DNA of 38,692 nucleotides, from NCBI GenBank assembly GCA_964390055.1, contig CAYMGQ010000016.1, forward strand, positions 1 through 38,692, in the 5' to 3' direction. The stretch comes from CAYMGQ01 sp964390055. Its GTDB lineage: Bacteria; Bacillota; Clostridia; Peptostreptococcales; Natronincolaceae. The notes beneath the pieces are model-generated. The model was not told the DNA's origin, did not search any database, and saw only the letters and a list, made by a program, of their open reading frames with translations. How positions within the stretch are numbered: position 1 is the stretch's first letter; each line of letters opens with the position of its first letter. A program made the position numbers and the translations under genes. Positions 35,433 through 38,692 of this stretch are shown piece by piece.

Positions 35433-37901
35433 TTATCCCTCCTGGCTTTTTAATAATTTTTTAACCTTTTCCCTATAAAATATAGATAACTCTTGGGCAT
35501 ATTCCTCTGAAAGGCCCTCAGTATAAATATTAAAGAGGGGTTTTTCGCTATCGGGTAAAATTAGGCTCCACCCCTTGCTATCTTTAATCCTTACCCCTTC
35601 AAATAATTCGATATCATCAGAAGAATGTTCCTCTGCCAATTGTTGTATAATCCTTCCCTTGTCTTGCCAGGCACAGGTTATTTCATCCTTTATAAAGTAA
35701 TAGTTTGGAATATCCCCTGCTAAATCCTCTAGCCTCAAATCCTGCCTGACTAAAAAGTCAATAAGCATACCCAAGGCCCAAATTCCATGATAGTTTAAAA
35801 TATATTGAGAAGCCCCTTCCTGGCTGACGCCATCATTCATATACATCTCTAGCATGACACTGGCTGGATTAGATTTTACCCTTTTGATATTGACTCCCCG
35901 CCCCTCTACCACGTCCTCTATTATATAGGGAGCCGTGTAGGGTAATATTAAATCCCCCCTATAACCATCCTTTAATAGGACCATAATGGCAAATATATCA
36001 TACTTTTCCTCTTGTATAGTTTCTCCCTTTTTAGTAAAGAGAGTTAATCTTTCTCCATCTTCACTAACTATTACCCCAAAGTCTCCTCCCTTGTTTTCCA
36101 ATTGGTCCATCATAATAGGGAAATAATCTTCAATTTGTGTATATTCAGGAAAGTTATGCTCAATTTCCACCTTGCAACCAATCCGTTCCAAAAACTTGCA
36201 AGCTAATTCCTCTATTAGTTTTGATTTTGAAGCTAGAATAATATGAGGCCCAGACCGCCTAATAGAGAAAACATCCTGTAGCAAACTTATCCCATTATTA
36301 ATATAGAATTCTTGAAAATTTTCAATATTGAGCCGTGCCTGTATGTTATCCGCATTACATCTTTTAAATTCTTCCCTATTAAAAAGATTTTCAATATCCC
36401 TTTCCACTGACCGCTGGATATTTACCCCTTGCTTATCTGCAAATTCTATATGGACTATATTTCTGTTTGTTTTATCCATTCTTATATGTATACCACCATT
36501 GGCTTTAAAATGATTAATAGCAAACCTATTAACTGGCATTACTGATTTACCTATATCAATTACACCAACACCAGCAGATGCTATACCGGCAATTAAGGCA
36601 TTCTTAATAATTTTACTTGCATTTAAATGGTCGCTACTTATGATTACAGTGGCTCCGCCTGTCAAAATAGAGGCAAAAGCCGCCCCAAGTTTAGAGGCAA
36701 ATTCTGGACTAATATCAATATTTACCTCCCCTGAAATATCCCTAAATCCAAAAATTGTTTTACTTATTTTTGTCCCCCAAACTAAATTTTCATTAATTAC
36801 TGTATTCTCCTGGATTCTTTTTTCCGGCCAAATTTTAATATCAGGTTTAACAATAACCCTATCCTCTAATATACTATCGTCTCCTATTACAGCATTTTCA
36901 TAGACTTCCACATCTTTTTTGATTTTTACGTTTTCACAAACTACAGCCCCCCTGCAATGACTGTTTTGCCCTATGTAAACATTAGGCCACAGGATACTTC
37001 GCTTGAGTGAAACATTATTATCTATATAGCAATAATCCCCTATAACTGTATAAGCTTCTAATCTGCAACCTCCTCTAATAGTACAATTTTCACCAATATA
37101 TACGGGGGGAATCAGGGTAACATCCCTATCAATTTTACTAGTTTTTCCTACCCATATCCCCTCTTCCAGTTCATATGCCCCTATTTTCAAATCCACACTT
37201 CCCTTTAATATGTCAAAATGAGTTTCAATATATGAATCCAATGCCCCAATGTCGCACCAATAATCATCAGTGATATAACCATAAATAGGAACACCATCAT
37301 CCAATAGTTTAGGGAAAAGGTCCCTACTAAAATCAAAATTTACACCCCTATCGAAATAATCCAATACTTCTGGCTCTAAAATATAAATTCCCGTATTAAT
37401 TGTATTGCTAAATACCTCTCCCCAACTGGGCTTTTCTAAAAACCTACTTATCCGCCCATCCTCATCTGTAATAACAACCCCATATTCTATAGGGTATGAT
37501 TCCTTTTTTAAAATTAGGGTTGCCTGTGACTCTTTTGACTTATGAAATTCTACAGCCCTTTTAATATTAATATCCGTTAATGAATCTCCACTTAAAACAA
37601 GAAAGCTACCATCTATAAAATCTTCTGCATTTTTTACACTACCTCCGGTACCTAAGGGTGTATCCTCCTGGTAATAGTTTAGATTTATTCCCCATTTTTC
37701 CCCCCTTCCAAAATAATCAGTTATTACATTTGGAAGGTGAGCTATAGTAACTGCCACATCCTTTATATTATAAGTTTTTAATAGGTCTACCGTATATTCC
37801 ATTGTAGGCTTGTTCAACAGGGGTACCATTGGTTTTGGAATGCCACAAGTAAGGGGTTTAAGTCTAGTTCCCTTTCCACCCGCCATAATAATAGCCTTAA
37901 T
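35433..37901 (-). CDS. Sugar-1-phosphate nucleotidyltransferase fused to a degenerate phosphomannomutase domain
   Basis: This protein is annotated in relatives as mannose-1-phosphate guanylyltransferase; it may supply an NDP-sugar to the neighbouring glucan synthase. It has an N-terminal Rossmann nucleotidyltransferase (MAGGKGTRLKPLT, LGTGGSVKNAE, VLSGDS), a hexapeptide beta-helix at about 240-360, and a phosphohexomutase-like region from about 375 on. In that last region the catalytic TASHNP serine loop is replaced by GGIHIRMDKTNRN, so mutase activity is unlikely. The usual ATG (37884-37886) would omit the first beta-strand (KAII) and lies 21 bases from the only good Shine-Dalgarno. An ATT at 37899-37901 gives xKAIIMAGGKG and sits six bases after GGAGGG, so I extend the gene to that AUU; the ATG start gives 817 aa, the AUU start 822. 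It is first in the operon downstream of the c-di-GMP riboswitch. Confidence 0.85.
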   Translation of the reverse strand: MKAIIMAGGKGTRLKPLTCGIPKPMVPLLNKPTMEYTVDLLKTYNIKDVAVTIAHLPNVITDYFGRGEKWGINLNYYQEDTPLGTGGSVKNAEDFIDGSFLVLSGDSLTDINIKRAVEFHKSKESQATLILKKESYPIEYGVVITDEDGRISRFLEKPSWGEVFSNTINTGIYILEPEVLDYFDRGVNFDFSRDLFPKLLDDGVPIYGYITDDYWCDIGALDSYIETHFDILKGSVDLKIGAYELEEGIWVGKTSKIDRDVTLIPPVYIGENCTIRGGCRLEAYTVIGDYCYIDNNVSLKRSILWPNVYIGQNSHCRGAVVCENVKIKKDVEVYENAVIGDDSILEDRVIVKPDIKIWPEKRIQENTVINENLVWGTKISKTIFGFRDISGEVNIDISPEFASKLGAAFASILTGGATVIISSDHLNASKIIKNALIAGIASAGVGVIDIGKSVMPVNRFAINHFKANGGIHIRMDKTNRNIVHIEFADKQGVNIQRSVERDIENLFNREEFKRCNADNIQARLNIENFQEFYINNGISLLQDVFSIRRSGPHIILASKSKLIEELACKFLERIGCKVEIEHNFPEYTQIEDYFPIMMDQLENKGGDFGVIVSEDGERLTLFTKKGETIQEEKYDIFAIMVLLKDGYRGDLILPYTAPYIIEDVVEGRGVNIKRVKSNPASVMLEMYMNDGVSQEGASQYILNYHGIWALGMLIDFLVRQDLRLEDLAGDIPNYYFIKDEITCAWQDKGRIIQQLAEEHSSDDIELFEGVRIKDSKGWSLILPDSEKPLFNIYTEGLSEEYAQELSIFYREKVKKLLKSQEG

Positions 37902-37907
37902 ATCAAT

Positions 37908-37913
37908 CCCTCC
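37908..37913 (-). promoter_or_regulatory. Ribosome binding site that decides the AUU start
   Basis: GGAGGG is followed by six bases and then ATT AAG GCT ATT ATT ATG GCG on the minus strand. A second copy (AATGGAGGG twice in tandem) lies immediately upstream. No in-frame ATG, GTG or TTG is available at the right distance. Confidence 0.6.
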
Positions 37914-37982
37914 ATTCCCTCCATTATTAACATCCTTCCTTATTTTGTGAGACTGGTCTAATTAAAAGAAACAGGTGCTTAA

Positions 37983-38028
37983 AAACCATAAATCCAATAA
38001 ATGCCTATAAATATATAAGCATTTATCC
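37983..38028 (-). terminator. Candidate expression-platform hairpin of the c-di-GMP riboswitch
   Basis: GATAAATGC (5' arm near 38019-38027) pairs with GCATTTAT (near 37997-38004) around a 14-base A/T loop, followed by TGGATTTATGGTTTTT. The T run is a few bases away and the stem is AT-rich, so efficiency is uncertain. It lies just after the aptamer, where a terminator switch is expected. Confidence 0.5.
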
Positions 38029-38039
38029 TTTAATAAGGT

Positions 38040-38122
38040 ATAAGCAGCCTGGCAATCATAGAAGCATTCTCCCTTAGACCCATAGCTTTGCGCCACTATC
38101 TTTTGATAGCTTTGCCCATTAT
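38040..38122 (-). promoter_or_regulatory. c-di-GMP-I (GEMM) riboswitch aptamer
   Basis: On the minus strand GGGCAAAGCTATC, a AAAA loop, then GATAGTGGCGCAAAGC, TATGGGTCTAAGGG, and ATGATTGCCAGGCTGC follow the order of conserved GEMM-I elements: the GCAAA element of P2, a short P2 hairpin (CTATC/GATAG), the invariant GCGCAAAGC joining segment, the GGxCTAA of P3, and the terminal GCCAGGCTGC. In the P2 tetraloop the usual GAAA is replaced by AAAA. It binds cyclic di-GMP in this family. The aptamer lies in the leader of the nucleotidyltransferase/glucan synthase operon, with its own promoter upstream. Whether binding turns expression on or off is not clear from sequence. Confidence 0.9.
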
Positions 38123-38147
38123 TAATCATATTCTCCATACATTACTA

Positions 38148-38176
38148 AATATATACCAATTTATTAGGACCGTCAA
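38148..38176 (-). promoter_or_regulatory. Sigma-A promoter of the riboswitch operon
   Basis: TTGACG (38171-38176) and TATATT (38148-38153) are separated by exactly 17 bases on the minus strand. The predicted start is near 38141, about 20 bases before the aptamer. Confidence 0.8.
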
Positions 38177-38284
38177 GTAATATTTACCACAAACTTTACC
38201 ATATTAAACATTGATTTTTATTCTTTAACTAATACATAAGCAATAGTCTAATACAGTCCTAGGACCATTAAAATAGGGCATATA

Positions 38285-38315
38285 AAAAAGCCTTTAGGTA
38301 ATAAACCTCCTAAAG
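38285..38315 (-). terminator. Intrinsic terminator after tRNA-Arg
   Basis: On the minus strand CTTTAGG and CCTAAAG flank a 10-base loop, followed by GCTTTTTT. It ends the tRNA-Arg transcript and isolates it from the riboswitch operon. Confidence 0.85.
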
Positions 38316-38325
38316 ACTTAATAAT

Positions 38326-38402
38326 TGGTGCGCCCTGAGGGATTCGAACCCCCGGCCTTCAGATTCGAAGTCTGCAACTCTATCCAGCTGAGCTAAGGGC
38401 GC
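38326..38402 (-). tRNA. tRNA-Arg (anticodon TCG)
   Basis: 77 bases including the encoded CCA. Acceptor GCGCCCT pairs with AGGGCGC, the anticodon loop CTTCGAA gives TCG, and the T-arm loop is GTTCGAATC. The discriminator is A. Confidence 0.95.
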
Positions 38403-38483
38403 TTATATTTTTCGACCTTATTATTATAGCCAATATTTAATTTCAAGTCAAGAACTAAGAAATACTGGCAGCTTAATAATTCT

Positions 38484-38526
38484 AAAAAAGAGCCTCATAG
38501 AATCTTCCCTAGAAGCCCTCTTTTTT
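38484..38526 (-). terminator. Terminator between tRNA-Gly and tRNA-Arg
   Basis: On the minus strand AAAAAAGAG and CTCTTTTTT frame an imperfect hairpin that ends in a run of Ts. It ends the tRNA-Gln/tRNA-Gly array, so tRNA-Arg either has its own promoter or gets read-through. Confidence 0.7.
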
Positions 38527-38528
38527 AT

Positions 38529-38603
38529 TGGAGCGGAAAACGGGATTCGAACCCGCGACCCTCGCCTTGGCAAGGCGATGCTCTACCACTGAGCCATTTC
38601 CGC
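38529..38603 (-). tRNA. tRNA-Gly (anticodon GCC)
   Basis: 75 bases including encoded CCA. Acceptor GCGGAAA pairs with TTTCCGC, the anticodon stem CGCCT/AGGCG holds the loop TGCCA that gives GCC, and the T-loop is GTTCGAATC. Discriminator T. Confidence 0.95.
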
Positions 38604-38637
38604 ATATTTTAAAAATTTTAAATCTCCTTTTAAGCTT

Positions 38638-38692
38638 TGGCTGGGATAGCAGGACTCGAACCTGCGAATGACGGAGTCAAAGTCCGTTGCCT
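38638..38692 (-). tRNA. tRNA-Gln (anticodon TTG), partial at the window edge
   Basis: The 3' 55 bases are present, including encoded CCA. The anticodon stem ACGGA/TCCGT holds CTTTGAC, giving TTG for Gln; the T-arm and the 3' acceptor strand TATCCCA are complete. The 5' part lies outside the window. Confidence 0.88.

Noticed and set aside
37914..37933. Out-of-frame ATGs (near 37915, 37924 and 37933) as the start of the nucleotidyltransferase or of a leader peptide
   Set aside because: They open a different frame that runs about 37 codons into the gene and stops, and each has a poor or zero-length spacing from its Shine-Dalgarno. They could only serve the gene if a base were missing from the sequence.
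38529..38603. CGCCTTGGCAAGGCG palindrome as a terminator or operator
   Set aside because: It is the anticodon arm of tRNA-Gly.

Overview
The window is about 38.7 kb of low-GC DNA with strong purine-rich Shine-Dalgarno sites, intrinsic terminators, CCA-encoding tRNA genes, [FeFe]-hydrogenase maturation genes and a c-di-GMP-I riboswitch. Together these point to an anaerobic member of the Firmicutes, class Clostridia or Tissierellia; this is inference, since no rRNA is present. After the first four genes nearly everything lies on the minus strand. I see no CRISPR array, insertion sequence or prophage.

Region 1 (1-4079, plus strand) holds larC-larE-larB, which make the nickel-pincer nucleotide cofactor of lactate racemase-type enzymes, followed by ychF with its own promoter and a strong bidirectional terminator. 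Region 2 (4127-9127, minus) holds sbcD-sbcC (Mre11/Rad50-type DNA repair nuclease) and a lone cheW. Region 3 (9340-14970, minus) starts with a 5'-truncated isocitrate/isopropylmalate dehydrogenase remnant. It then holds a substrate-binding protein/ATPase/permease importer of the NMT1/SsuABC type that sits directly downstream of hydF-hydE. A perfect sigma-A promoter, an unidentified RNA of about 205 nt and an intrinsic terminator precede hydF.

Region 4 (14971-21806) has a MetH-reactivation-like protein, a hot-dog thioesterase, a voltage-sensor-like membrane protein without a pore, an RND efflux pump with its lipoprotein adaptor, and a YbaK-type deacylase. Region 5 (22252-26865) has a small membrane-anchored YHS/TRASH-like protein, a FapA (DUF342) protein paired with a multi-GAF protein, and an unrecognised 197-aa protein.

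Region 6 (26934-38180, minus) is the most striking. A sigma-A promoter drives a c-di-GMP-I (GEMM) riboswitch leader, followed by a nucleotidyltransferase/phosphomannomutase-like fusion that appears to start on a rare AUU codon. Next comes a giant protein of about 2820 aa with the full architecture of cyclic beta-1,2-glucan synthase (GT84 + glycoamylase-like + GH94). This suggests second-messenger control of a glucan in a Gram-positive-type anaerobe. The right edge carries tRNA-Arg, tRNA-Gly and a partial tRNA-Gln, all minus strand.
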